64,000 nt of DNA from Acarospora socialis (Eukaryota > Ascomycota > Lecanoromycetes > Acarosporales > Acarosporaceae), in the NCBI GenBank assembly GCA_025617375.2, contig JAMYGW020000015.1:124001-188000 (forward strand), written 5' to 3'. A program made the translations under genes and the position numbers. Numbering within the stretch: the first letter of the stretch is position 1; every line of letters begins with the position of its first letter. The notes below the pieces were generated by a model. That model saw nothing but the letters and a program-made list of their open reading frames with translations, ran no database searches and was not told where the DNA came from. This document shows, piece by piece, positions 32,233-43,084 of this stretch.

Positions 32233-32676
32233 CACAAGGTTGGTAACAAATGTAAATACCCTAATCACCCGCTATCAAACAAAACACCCTACAATATGTT
32301 TATAGTGGGCCAGAATGATTATGTTTTTTTACAGACAGGCAAACTGATTACTTAAATTCTTTGCAGATTGTTACTCACCTAAAATACAATTTTTAGACTC
32401 TAAACATTTTAGATTAGCTTTTAGAAAATTAGATCTTTTTTTATAAATAGTTATATTTACCTACAGTTATACCCATTATTGAAGTGTTATTAGTTAGTGT
32501 GCCCTTTTGTTAATTGTGGCTTTTGTAACCTTAGCTCAAAGTATGCATTGTAAGATAAATTTTAAAAACTTATCTTTAAGATATCACTCAAAAAAAAAAA
32601 ATCTAATCTCTAACTTAACACAAATAGTAATATTTCTTGCTATTATTAAGACATCTATTTCTTAAATAATAGCTTT

Positions 32677-32748
32677 TAAGGAATAGGTGATTTGAACACC
32701 TAACCCACCGTGTGTAAAACGGTTGCTCTACCCTTGAGCTAATTCCTT
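32677..32748 (-). tRNA. trnV(uac): tRNA-Val (UAC)
   Basis: Acceptor AAGGAAT/ATTCCTT, D arm GCTC-AAGGGTA-GAGC, anticodon stem ACCGT/ACGGT with loop TTTACAC giving UAC, T arm AGGTG-TTCAAAT-CACCT, discriminator A. Confidence 0.95.
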
Positions 32749-33097
32749 TAAAGTAGAAATAACCTGTTTCTACTTTATTAAACTAATATATATATGGTAT
32801 AATAGATTGATATGTATGGCTGTATTTAATTTAGATTAAAAATAGTATTTTTAGTATATCTGTGTGTATAAAAATTAGGAAAATAAACAAATATATAAAA
32901 GATTCATTCGAATTAATAAACACTTTTAAATATTCGTGTATTTAAGATTAATTTTTTTATGATTAGCATTAAATTGGTTTTTATTTTAATCTTATACGGA
33001 GTTTATAGCATTTTTTTTTTTACTTTCCTGCTAATAGTGTCCATATGTTGTATTTGCAAAGTGTCTGCTTGTTAAGGGTCAAATGTGATAGATAAAT

Positions 33098-33170
33098 CGA
33101 GTTAGGTCGGAATCGAACCGGCATATTTTTCTTTGACAGTGAAAATCTTTACCAATTAAGAAACTAACTC
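33098..33170 (-). tRNA. trnD(guc): tRNA-Asp (GUC)
   Basis: Acceptor GAGTTAG/CTAACTC, D arm TCTT-AATTGGTAA-AAGA, loop CTGTCAA giving GUC, T arm GCCGG-TTCGATT-CCGAC (one mismatch). The anticodon stem has one A-A mismatch. It is a better tRNA than the copy at 17772. Confidence 0.88.
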
Positions 33171-33312
33171 TTTAAATTATTAAACTTTAATTGCCATACC
33201 ATCACCATCCGCTCTCACCGTCCGTTTTTTACGATTTTACTTTGTTTTTAATTTATATATAGATATGTTACTTTTCATTTATTTAATAATCTGTGTGTTT
33301 AATTTTTTTGTT

Positions 33313-33410
33313 GGGTCTCGGGTCTCGGGTCTCGGGTCTCGGGTCTCGGGTCTCGGGTCTCGGGTCTCGGGTCTCGGGTCTCGGGTCTCGGGTCTCGGGT
33401 CTCGGGTCTC
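33313..33410. repeat. Tandem repeat, 14 copies of GGGTCTC
   Basis: Ninety-eight bases consist of the exact 7-base unit repeated 14 times. It is strongly GC-rich against an AT-rich background. It lies between trnD and a decayed GIY-YIG gene, with no gene of its own. Confidence 0.98.
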
Positions 33411-34215
33411 TAAATATTTATCTAAAGTTGCCTAATTTTAGGCTATTATTTTTTTTTCCTTCGAAAAATATAATTTTTTTTTTAATAATAGTTTTAATTT
33501 CAAATTTTTTCATATATAAAATAATTTAGAAAATAATACAATATTAGATAAATACACCCATAGCGACTGCAAAGCATTGCAATGCTTTGCATTACAAATA
33601 TATGACCATCATAAAAACTAACCAAAATAATAATAATAAGGTATTATAAAGTAAGTATAGTATATTTACTTTTATACAAGATATTAAGGTATTCTCTGTT
33701 AATATGAGATTAATGTTAAGTTCACATAATGAAGACAAACTAGACATGTGCTTGGTTATGTGAAGATAAGCTAGTAAGTATATTAACTCTTTTTCTACTG
33801 TTGTTTATGGTAGTTTTCACATATCTTAGGGAAATTATTAAAAAATATAGCAACATTTCCTGTTAAACCCTAAATAATTGATATCTTTTTAAGTAAACCT
33901 GCTGCTTCACGTAAATGCATAAAAGGCACAAAATAAAATCTAAATAAACTAAACTTAGCCTCACAGAGATATAGCCACAAACACAGACATAAATATATTT
34001 AAATTATGAAATCATAATTTAAATATATAAGGAATGTTTACTTATTACTGCGTTTTAAATTTAAAGACACCATTGCTTAATCTTTATTCTCATAGATAAA
34101 AATAATAGCAACTAATATAATGTCGATATAACACAAGGTGTTTTACATTTTTACATTATTAAAGGATTTAGAAAAGCAATAGTTAATAATATAAATAAAT
34201 ATGAAAAAAAAAGGG
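33411..34215. other. Intergenic region without recognised gene
   Basis: AT-rich. It holds a perfect 24-base palindrome at 33568 to 33591 and short inverted repeats near 34005 to 34025. No tRNA or long frame was accepted. Confidence 0.5.
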
Positions 34216-34219
34216 GTTT

Positions 34220-35574
34220 ATTCAATATATGCTATTCTTAAATGTTTATAAGGTTTCTTACTATTAGCATACTTTTTAAGAGTTTCACTACATATCTTAG
34301 TATTACGCACCGCAACACGAGTAGAATTATATACACGAACTTCACCTGTATCCATATTAGTAATAGAGATAATTTTAGCTCTAGGATGTACACATATTTG
34401 GTCTTTATCTCACTTTATAGTATACCCATTGTATTCACCACCTGAGACAATACGAGATCTTATACTATTACCTGTAGTTTTAAAACCCATATTCCTAAAA
34501 AATTTGCTACAAGCAGTTAAACTTTTAAAAGTTAAAATTTTATTAGTTTTTACATCAAATAAGACCACTTTTTTCCTTTACCTGTGGAAAGATCTAGATA
34601 TTGTCTATCTTTATTTAACGCTTCTACTAATTTGGGAAGAGAGATATCTGAAGTACTGGCTGTTAATATCTCACTAGTAGTTAATATATACTTACCCAAA
34701 TAAAGTAACTCCTAATTAATATACCTTGAAACAGTATTTGAAGTATATATCCCTAACAATGAAAAATCATTTTTTAGACCAGAAAAAAATAAAATAGATT
34801 TATCTTTATTATACATAAATAATGTAGTGTTTTTCCTATGCTTGGCCAACATTTCTTTAACCTCCTCCTCACTAAATTTACCATCTTTAGCTGTAAAGAC
34901 AGGAAAGGGGAAAAAACATATTCTCCTAAATAAAATGAACCTGTCTCAATATTATTTACAATAACAGCGTGCCAAATACCAAATTTAACAAAAAAATCTT
35001 TAAAAGAACCTAAATGATAAATCAATACAGTTTTATCTCTATTATACATAAAAATTTATTTAGATTTGAAAGCAGGAACATTAGCTACTCTAGATACATT
35101 TAAATTAAATGACGTATCTAGTAGATAATATTGTTCTAATATAAGTTCTGGTTTTAAAATTAAACTAGAATATATGGATATGACCTCTAAAGTAAATTTA
35201 TCTAATCCTTCTTTTGTTAAAAATGGTAAAAACTTACCATACTCTACATAAGTATTACTTAAATATCTTTGCAGTCTAGTAGCTAATTGAATAGAAGAGC
35301 CTACATACTTAGACCCAGTCTCTTTATGAGTAAAAATATAGACTCCTGCTACTTGTTTACCATTCATTTTTCCTAACTTTTCAATAAAGTAAGGATCTCT
35401 ATACAAATCCTTGCGTAAACAATTAAACCTTAATCTTGGTAGATTAACTAATAGTTTTAACGCTTCATCTGTAGTATGTAAATTATATATAAACAAAATA
35501 CTATTTATCACATCAGCTGTCACCTTTATTACGTTTTTCATATGTTCAACAGCTTTATTCTGGCTATTTTGCAT
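34220..35574 (-). pseudogene. GIY-YIG homing endonuclease gene downstream of nad6, broken
   Basis: The first 172 residues are open: GVYIFTHKETGSKYVGSS (nuclease core), FLPFLTKEGLDKFTLEVISI and LILEQYYLLDTSFNLN. A second frame carries the typical C-terminal region MYNRDKTVLIYHLGSFKDFF ... IWHAVIVNNIETGSFYLGEY, and further pieces (down to about 34220) are in other frames. The gene is therefore decayed after the nuclease domain. No intron core was seen next to it. Confidence 0.75.
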
Positions 35575-35737
35575 AGGTTTATCGAAAATTAATCACCACT
35601 TTTTTCGTGTCATGATAGTGCCTACATTTTTTTCATCTGAGATCTGAGACAGCTTCCTTTTTTACAAGGCAAGACTCAGTATGATAATTTCGTTTATTTC
35701 CTAAGGCTATACTTTTTAAAATCATTATTTAAATAAT

Positions 35738-36418
35738 TTAATCCTTTTGTTTAATAACAATTATTATAACACCGACCATGGCTAACAATAGTATTATAGA
35801 AGTTATAATAAGTCATATTGAATAACTAGTATACATTATATTACCTATACTAGTTATATGTGTAGTTTCCGCCAGACTACCATCTCAAATCTTAGTTGTT
35901 ACAAAGGGTATTTTATCATTATCGGTAATAAAATTTAATAATTTATTAAAAGAGTAAATATTATTATTATTATAAAAAATCTCATTTTCATTTCTGTAAG
36001 ATGAGTTGTAAAAATTAAAACTAGAACTATTAATAGCAGCTAAACTATAAGGTAATATGTGATAAACAGGGTAATTAAAAGATAGAACTATTATAATAGC
36101 TAAAGGTATACTGTTACTGGTATCACTTAATAATTCAGATATCCTAACATTTATTAACATTAATATAAAAAGAAATAAGATTGATACGGCTCCTACATAT
36201 ACTAATAAATAAGATAAACCAATAAAATTTATACCTAACATTATTAAGTAACAAGATATACTTAGAAACAAACCTATTAGAAATAATACAGAAACTATAG
36301 GATTTTTACTAATAATAACCAATATACCACAAAGAATCGAATCTAAAGATATAAAATCCAGAACTTCAACTCTGTAACCATTAGTGTAGGTTTCGTTTAG
36401 AACAAATAAACTATACAT
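35738..36418 (-). CDS. nad6: NADH dehydrogenase subunit 6
   Basis: A 226-residue frame in code 4 from ATG at 36418 to TAA at 35738, without introns. Conserved parts: SLDSILCGILVIISKNPIVS, LIMLGINFIGLSYLLVYVGA, VSILFLFILMLINVR, and a C-terminal helix (TSIILLLAMVGVIIIVI) ending KQKD. Five membrane helices and the AT-rich, Asn-rich loop near residues 145 to 165 fit fungal nad6. It is a membrane-arm subunit of complex I. Confidence 0.95.
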
Positions 36419-36437
36419 GGTATTAAAAAACTTTTGT

Positions 36438-36600
36438 TTAGATGCCTCACTTTTAATTCTTTTTTAGATCTATAAAAATAAAGATTTTTTTAACTATTGA
36501 TTGAGAATTTAATAGTTAACAAATTAAAAAGCTATAAATTAACTGTAGAACTGTTTATCTTTTTTTTTTATAGATTTTTATAAAAGATAAAGCAAAAGAT
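36438..36600 (-). promoter_or_regulatory. nad6 5' leader, source of three duplicated leaders
   Basis: The segment with (plus strand) GATGCCTCACTTTTAA, TTTTTTAACTATTGATTGAG and AATTAAAAAGCTATAAATTA recurs at 14845-14995, 40448-40615 and 42846-42985, each time directly upstream of an accessory ORF. This suggests it contains a promoter, processing site or translational signal. Confidence 0.7.
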
Positions 36601-36672
36601 AAACGCATGCAAGATTTGAACTTGCAATCTTGTGTCCGTAGCACAATGCTATAACCATTTAGCTAACGCGCT
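36601..36672 (-). tRNA. trnR(acg): tRNA-Arg (ACG), copy 2
   Basis: Same as the gene at 15028 except for one base in the acceptor (AGCGCGT/ATGCGTT, a G-U instead of G-C). Anticodon loop CTACGGA giving ACG. Directly upstream of the nad6 leader, probably the original locus. Confidence 0.92.
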
Positions 36673-36747
36673 TAAAGTTAAGTAAAAAGAAAGCTAAAGT
36701 TTTTATTTTACTGTTTTTACATTTAGTTTTTAAAAATGTTAGATGTA

Positions 36748-36820
36748 TAGCCCTTAAGATGAATCGAACATCCACCGAAATATTAACAGTATTCCGCTCT
36801 ACCATTGAGCTATAAAGGCT
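36748..36820 (-). tRNA. trnN(guu): tRNA-Asn (GUU), copy 2
   Basis: Same fold as the copy at 15174 with one change in the D loop. Anticodon loop CTGTTAA giving GUU. Confidence 0.93.
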
Positions 36821-37116
36821 CATAATGCTCTCTAAGCTATATAAACTATATGTAAAAATAAAGATACATTATTAGATAGTTACTCTTTAAATGTAAACAT
36901 TAAAAACCAATATTGTAAAAAGAAATAAGTGTAACAATCTAAAGTAATATATTATAAAAGCATAACTAAAACATATAATAATGTATAAAGATAAATCTAT
37001 ATTATAAAAAAATATAATTAGCCTAAATGCTAATTATAATCTTACGCTCTACCTTTATCTAATAGCACTAAGAGACATAAAGTCTATTAAAAGTTAAAAA
37101 AAGTAATAAACCTTTC

Positions 37117-37201
37117 TAGGAAGAAAAGGACTCGAACCTTCGACAGCTTATAGCTATTGAGTTTACAGCTCAACCCGTCAACCAACAAACGGACCCTTCC
37201 T
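37117..37201 (-). tRNA. trnY(gua): tRNA-Tyr (GUA)
   Basis: Acceptor AGGAAGG/TCTTCCT, anticodon stem TTGAG/CTCAA with loop CTGTAAA giving GUA, long variable arm (AGCTATAAGCT), T loop TTCGAGT, discriminator A. Its place after rns is common in filamentous ascomycetes. Confidence 0.94.
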
Positions 37202-37575
37202 TATTATATTTTTTTTTTATAACTTATTTATTGTTTACTTAGTGACAGGTGTTTATAAATAAAATTTTATAATTGAACAATATAGGTTTATTTTACCAGT
37301 TAATGTAAAGGTAACCTGAAAATAAATCGCTTTTGCTGAAGCGGCTAATAGTTTATTGTGATATTGTAAGGATTTTTAAGCTTAGTCATACTCCCTTTTT
37401 TTTCTCTTAGCAATATCTTATAGACTAGGTTCTTAACGCACATCAAATTAGCGTGAGCTTTTTAACAATGTTTATAGTACCAACAAAAAAATTTTACATG
37501 CATATTTGTATATGTATTATATATATATACCCATAGTTAAATATATATATATAATACATACACGGGGTATTGTTA
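37202..37575. other. Spacer between rns and trnY
   Basis: AT-rich, with an almost perfect inverted repeat (GTATTATATATATATA and its complement, 37510 to 37560) next to the rns 3' end, a possible 3'-end processing signal. No gene seen. Confidence 0.5.
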
Positions 37576-37577
37576 AT

Positions 37578-39038
37578 ATTAATAACTTCCGTGCAACTTC
37601 CACTACACGAACCATATTTCGACTTAACACTAATCAAAGTTACGCATACGAAGATTACTTGTAAACATATCTAGACCTAAGTGTCTATATTATAAGTTAA
37701 CACCTAACCAAACTTATTGCACATACTCCTTTCAGCGCCTGACGAGTAGTTAGTACCCATCTGAGATTAAATCCACCGTGACATGGTGATTCACGATTAC
37801 TAGTAATTCCTTTTTCATGTAATCGAGTTACAGACTACAATCCATATTATATCCTATTTTAGGGGATTAGCTCAACTTCACAGTTTTGCATCCCTTTGTG
37901 TAGGCATATGTGGCACGTCTATAGCCCACAACATTAAGGCCATGATGACTTGTCTTAGTCCCTCTTATCATATCCAATATATAGGCGATCTACTTTATAA
38001 AAAAAATAAATAAAGTAAGGGTTTACGTTAATTAATGGAGTTAACCAAAATCTCACGACATTAACTGAAGACAGCCGTGCAACTCTTGTATTAATTAAAA
38101 AATATTCAAGTTGTGGTAAGGTTTTTTGTGGACCATCAAATTAAATAACATACTTCACTACTGGTTTCAGAAACGGTCTAATGATTTCAGTTCCTGTGTT
38201 GCCACATTACTCCTAAGGTGGAATGCTTACACTTTCATTTATAGACCAAAAATAATCTAATCTATGGCATTCAGAATTGTCTGCTTGGACTACTAGGGTA
38301 TCTAATCCTATTTGCTACCCAAGCCTTCGTCCCTCAACGTCAGTTTATACATAGAAGGTTGCTTTCGCCACCACCAGTTACCTCATAGTATAACAAAATT
38401 TCATCTCTACTCCACGAGTACTCCCCTCCTCACATAAAACTCTAGTAAATCCGTACCCTATTTTGGGCTAGAAATACCGTCTAGGTACCCTTTAAACCTA
38501 ATAAAGATGAATAACACTAGTCTTCCACGTATTACCGCGACTGCTGGCACGAGACTTGGTCAAGACATATAGGTAAAAAATTGTCATCATCATTATTCTA
38601 CCTAGAACTTTAGTCGACGTAGTCGATCTTGCATTAACTAATAATACAACTAGCTTTCGCTATACATTCCCCCAAATTGCTGGTTCAGCCGTTAGGCTAT
38701 TGACCAATATTCCTCACTGCTGTACTATACGTATTGGGGTTTTTTCAGACCCAATGTGGTCGATCAACCTCTCAGTCTCGACTACGGGCTTTGAGCTAGT
38801 TAAGCCATTACCTTAACTACTACTTACCCGAGGTATTAATTAACATCTTAAAGCGGAACCTTAATTCCTTTCTATATAAGGGATTTTTCTCCTTACTTTA
38901 AGGTAGCCAAAATACCATTTACTCACCTGTACACCACTTCATCTTAGCTTTAGCTAAAATGACGTTCGATTAGCATGTGTCAAGCATTTGGACAGCGTTC
39001 ATTCAGAGCCATCATCAAACTCAATTTAATTTTTTTAA
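37578..39038 (-). rRNA. rns: Small subunit rRNA
   Basis: Minus-strand reading starts GAGTTTGATGATGGCTCTGA and continues with ACTCCTGTGC-like and 530-loop sequence (GCCAGCAGTCGCGGTAATAC), GGATTAGATACCCTAGTAGT, ATTAATTCGATGATACACG-like regions and AAATTGACGGGG-type sequence with fungal variations. It ends near TGGTTCGTGTAGTGGAAGTT. About 1.46 kb and apparently without intron. Ends are approximate. Confidence 0.92.
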
Positions 39039-39045
39039 GCTATAA

Positions 39046-39594
39046 AAATTATTTATAAGCTTAGTTATAATGGATTTTACTCCATTACTAATATATTTTA
39101 ATATCTTAAATTATATTTTGGTTGGCACATTGACATTGCATGGCTAACATTAAAAGATCACATAAAATACTAATGCATTTATGCTTAATTACCTTTTTTT
39201 TAGTTAGGTGACACAAATAAGCCAGTTCCTGTTTTTGCATATGAATCTAATAAAAGGCTAGGTAGAGGCTTGTTAGTTCGCGGTTTTATCTTACTTAATA
39301 AACTTAAATTGTTTATCAGTTTAGATATTAGATAACTTCTATTTTCTGTTAAAGACCAAGGTTTTTACCTCTGTATACTTTTAGATTAAATAAAACTATA
39401 AAAATATACATCTACCCAAATAGCTCTGGACTTTCCTATGCCATTATTAATAGCATTTTGCAGTTTGTTTCACCTAACTAAAAAGGGCATTTCTTTTGAT
39501 ACATTAAATAACCTCGGGGGAGGGTCTAGCATAAAAGTTATTTTTCTTATATATATCATATCATTTATTTTCTATCTAGAAAAACCCTAAAACA
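39046..39594. other. Spacer upstream of rns
   Basis: No gene was recognised. About 90 bases (39070 to 39158) are repeated with few changes at 40800 to 40892, including TTGGCACATTGACATTGCAT. Confidence 0.6.
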
Positions 39595-39800
39595 AGAACA
39601 CTAAGCAAAAACCTAAAGATCTCACTTTTTAATAATTATTCAAATATTTATTTTATTATATTATTTTATATGTACAATACGCTAGAAAATATGTGACTAA
39701 CTAAAGAGAACAAATTAATAAAAACCTAAAAACAACAACAGTAACAGAAAAACTGATAATCTTATAGTACTGTAATGTACACCAACTCAGTATTTAAAAC
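39595..39800 (-). repeat. Spacer repeat (atp6-leader-like), copy 2
   Basis: Nearly identical to 14016 to 14240. It follows the acidic ORF in both places. In copy 1 it leads into an atp6 fragment; here no atp6 sequence follows. Confidence 0.85.
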
Positions 39801-39859
39801 TATGATATAAACTATCTTAAGTATTTAAACAAAAAATAAAAAGTTAAAAATTTAATAAA

Positions 39860-40420
39860 TTAACCATCAGGATCGGATACATCCATGGGTTCACCATCCA
39901 TAACATCCTGAACATATTCTAGTGGAGTTTGTCCTGTAGGATTACGATTATCTTGATCATTCTCACCTTGATTATTATCACCTTGATTCTTCTCATCTTG
40001 ATTACTATCATCTTGATTATTATCATTAGAATCAGTATCATGAGAAACAGGGTCATGATTAGTCTTTTCTGCAACATAAAACTTTAACTCCACTAAATCT
40101 TTAATTTTTTTTGAGAACAATTCATCTTCCTCCTGCATGTTATCATTATAATTCTCTCTAGATATTTTGTGATCTACGTAGTCTTGTCTATATTCTTTTT
40201 GAGCTTTTTCATGATCATCGTGTATTACGCCTGTTTCACGATCAAAATAGTTATCAAATTCTTGTTGACTAGAACCAGTTAAATTATTAACAATCAAATT
40301 CCAGTTTCAAGTACTGGGCTCCAAACGATCGTAGGTTTGTGCATCTCTGAGATTACTCAACCGAGTATCTACAGTATTATTTTGTAAACCGTTGTTATTA
40401 GTATTATTATTACTATTCAT
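39860..40420 (-). CDS. Acidic ORF ending in DPDG, copy 2
   Basis: A 186-residue frame in code 4 starting MNSNNNTNNNGLQ. Hydrophilic, with a charged middle (DDHEKAQKEYRQDYVDHK), an Asp/Asn/Gln-rich repeat region (NQGDNNQGENDQDN) and the end PMDVSDPDG. Closely related to copy 1 at 14276, mostly with in-frame differences in the low-complexity linker, which suggests selection on the protein. Preceded by a nad6 leader copy. Confidence 0.72.
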
Positions 40421-40447
40421 AGATATATATTTAATTTAAACTTTTAA

Positions 40448-40615
40448 AATGCCTCACTTTTAACTATCTTTTAGTTATATTTTTTTAATGTAATTATAAA
40501 AAGAAAGATATTTTTTAACTATTAATCGAGGTTTTAATAGTTAACGAATTAAAAAGCTATAAATTAGCTGTAGAACTGATGCGATTTTTTTTTTTATAGA
40601 TCTTTATAAAAGATA
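40448..40615 (-). repeat. Copy of the nad6 leader
   Basis: Contains (plus strand) TGCCTCACTTTTAACTATCT and AATTAAAAAGCTATAAATTA, matching 36438 to 36600. Confidence 0.85.
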
Positions 40616-41225
40616 AAACAAGAAAGACTTTTAAGATTAAATCACAAGTCAATTCTATTTTTTTTTAGATTATTTAGAATTTAAAAATATATCAACCTTT
40701 AAAAGGTTTTTTACAATTTTCTTTTATATAGAAATACTAGCTTGTGTTAATCCAAGGCTGAATAAAATTTTTCTCCATTATTAAATAGAAATATCTGAAG
40801 GATGGGTTTTACTCCATCATTAATATCTTTTAATATCTTAAATTATATTTTGCTTGGCACATTGACATTGCATGGCTAACATTAAAAGGCTCTAAGTAAA
40901 CCTTAGAAGCGAATAGTACCTAATATATTAAACTAGTGATAAATGAAATGAAACTATTTATCTTCTATATTTTCTATTAGCCAAACCTTTTACATCTCTA
41001 CGGTGAGCACTATGCAAAGGTCTATCGTACATCTGACATGCAATAAATCATCGATCTCTCCTCTTAGCTCACTTTTCGTTTCTTTCTTAAGAGCTGTACA
41101 TAGTTTAGTGTTAGGATCTCAAGATTTTTTTAAAATCTTCATAAGAGTGATAGTTATTACTATCCTTTGCCCATATAGTTCAAAAAAAAAAAATTTTTTC
41201 GTTTAGCCATATTACGATATTTGAT
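40616..41225. other. Intergenic region without recognised gene
   Basis: Holds a second copy (40800 to 40892) of the repeat found upstream of rns. Nothing else was assigned. Confidence 0.5.
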
Positions 41226-41792
41226 CTAAACAGTATCAAGTTTAGCTTCCTTATGGAAAAGATCTAATTTAATTATACCTAAAACTCTTGACTTAGTGGT
41301 TTCTATTTCTTTTGTACTACAGTGTGCATCCATTGAGGAATGGTCAGCAGGAAGATCAGACCCATGATAAGAAGCTGCACGATACACTTCTCTACCTTGT
41401 AACTCTGGTAATTCAGCTCTAAATCTTTGATCTGAACTTCCATCTAACTCAATCATACCATGTAAAGTGTTTACTTTTCGGCACCAAGGCGGTAAACAAG
41501 AAGGAAGAGGAGATCTATTAACAGCTCTCCCATCTAATTCAACAGTTACAGCTCTACCATCTAATTCATAAGGCATATCTCTAGGATGCCCCTCAGATAT
41601 AATAGGTCTACTATATAACTCGCTAATGTTACGCGTATTATGAGTTGAAACCTGATTTACAGCTCTACCATCTAGTTCAGCCACACTGGCTGAACCTGAA
41701 TTTTGAGGAGTGTTTATGCCAAGAGATGAATTATTTAAGCCAGAAGATCCTAAACCAGCATAACTGATGAAGAATTTAGTTAAATTTGTCAT
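41226..41792 (-). CDS. Hypothetical ORF with ELDGRAV repeats
   Basis: A 188-residue frame that needs no TGA codon. It begins MTNLTKFF, like cox3 (MTNLTRSNF), then becomes hydrophilic. The unit ELDGRAVN occurs three times exactly, with variants ELDGSSDQ and ELQGREVY. The end is charged (KSRVLGIIKLDLFHKEAKLD). Its base composition is less AT-rich than its neighbours. The family is unknown; the repeats look like a surface or structural motif. It could be a recent acquisition. Confidence 0.6.
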   Translation of the reverse strand: MTNLTKFFISYAGLGSSGLNNSSLGINTPQNSGSASVAELDGRAVNQVSTHNTRNISELYSRPIISEGHPRDMPYELDGRAVTVELDGRAVNRSPLPSCLPPWCRKVNTLHGMIELDGSSDQRFRAELPELQGREVYRAASYHGSDLPADHSSMDAHCSTKEIETTKSRVLGIIKLDLFHKEAKLDTV

Positions 41793-42040
41793 TAGTAAAG
41801 AGAAAATTATTAAGGGGATAAGAATAATGTTTTTATATGTGTTTCATCCTGCAAAAGCGTGAGTCTAGTCACATATACACCACAGGATCACCTGTAGCAA
41901 AATATTCTCTTTATTTTATAAATAAACCATAATTTACTTTACACTATTTACATATAAATAACATAAAACATAAAAATCATTTACAAAATAATATCAATAA
42001 TAAGCGCTAGCAATACAAGCAATTAAAATAACTATTCACA

Positions 42041-42831
42041 CTAAAAAAAATATATAAGATTGATCTTGTCTCAATAATTGAATAGTTTTATAAACTTAGG
42101 ATAAATACTGTTACCATATGGTAAATTTTTTATTCAATTAAAACTTAATTTAGAGTTAGCTACTAGCACAGAGATAAAAAACAGTATAAATGTATAAAGT
42201 AAATATATAATTACTGCACGTAAGATTATATTACTCTTTAAAATATTTATAAGATCTTCAGCTGTAAATAAGTCAGGACTATCTCCATCTTCTAATACAG
42301 ATGGTGCAGGATAAGAGGAATTATCTCCTTTATCTGATAATTGATACACTGTTTTTTTATCATTATAATTTAACTTATTCATACTGGAATAAATAGTATG
42401 CATAGCACCTCCAGCTATTCCACCGCCTAATGCAAATCCAGCTTTAGCTCAAGGAGATCCACCTTTAGTTAAACTAGTACCTATTTGCATACCACCCAAA
42501 ATAGTTCCGCCTAAGCCTATATTATTTAATACGCCAGTGGGTACATTAACATTAAGGGATTGAGTTTGTAAATTTACTGTGTTTCCTGTAACAGAAGGAT
42601 TAATATCTTTAGCAGTTTCTAGTAATTTTTTTTTTCTGTTTCTCCATCAATACAATATTGTATGTCAGCACAACCTGTCATAAATATATAAACAATAATA
42701 AACAAACCTATAAAGAGAATAAAGAAAATAAAGCGAGAAAATAAATGAGAAACTCTAAAGGTAGCGGTATATAAGAGGCTGAATAGAATTTTACTAAAAA
42801 ATTTTTCACAATACGATTTTATATATTTCAT
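42041..42831 (-). CDS. Accessory Gly-rich membrane protein, family B, copy 4, frame interrupted
   Basis: An N-terminal piece (70 residues) has a membrane helix (FIFFILFIGLFIIVYIFM). The following part has LNVNVPTGVLNN, a Gly-rich block (IGLGGTILGGMQIGTSLTKG; WAKAGFALGGGIAGGA), a polar linker and a C-terminal helix (IIYLLYTFILFFISVLVA). The order matches family B in cox3 and cob introns. The frames meet at a long A run near 42625, and a poly-T run closes the frame near 42043. It is intergenic and preceded by a nad6 leader copy at 42846. Confidence 0.62.
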
Positions 42832-42845
42832 TTTAAACTTTTGTT

Positions 42846-42985
42846 TAGATGCCTTACTTTTAACTATCTTTTAGTTATATATTTTTTTTTAAGATAATTA
42901 TAAAAAGAAAGATATTTTTTAACTATTGATTGAGAATTTAATAGTTAACGAATTAAAAAGCTATAAATTAGCTGTAGAACTTATT
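42846..42985 (-). repeat. Copy of the nad6 leader in front of family B copy 4
   Basis: Contains (plus strand) TGCCTTACTTTTAACTATCT, TTTTTTAACTATTGATTGAG and AATTAAAAAGCTATAAATTA, as in 36438 to 36600. Confidence 0.85.
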
Positions 42986-43084
42986 TTTTTTAGAAAGAGT
43001 AAATCTTAACACAATAAAGGCTAGTAAATACGCTAAAAAGACGATATAATTAAAACAAAAGATTAATCACTAATTAACTTAAAA

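Noticed and set aside
33293-33529. Plus-strand frame with GLGSRVS repeats
   Set aside because: The peptide repeat is only the translation of the GGGTCTC tandem array.
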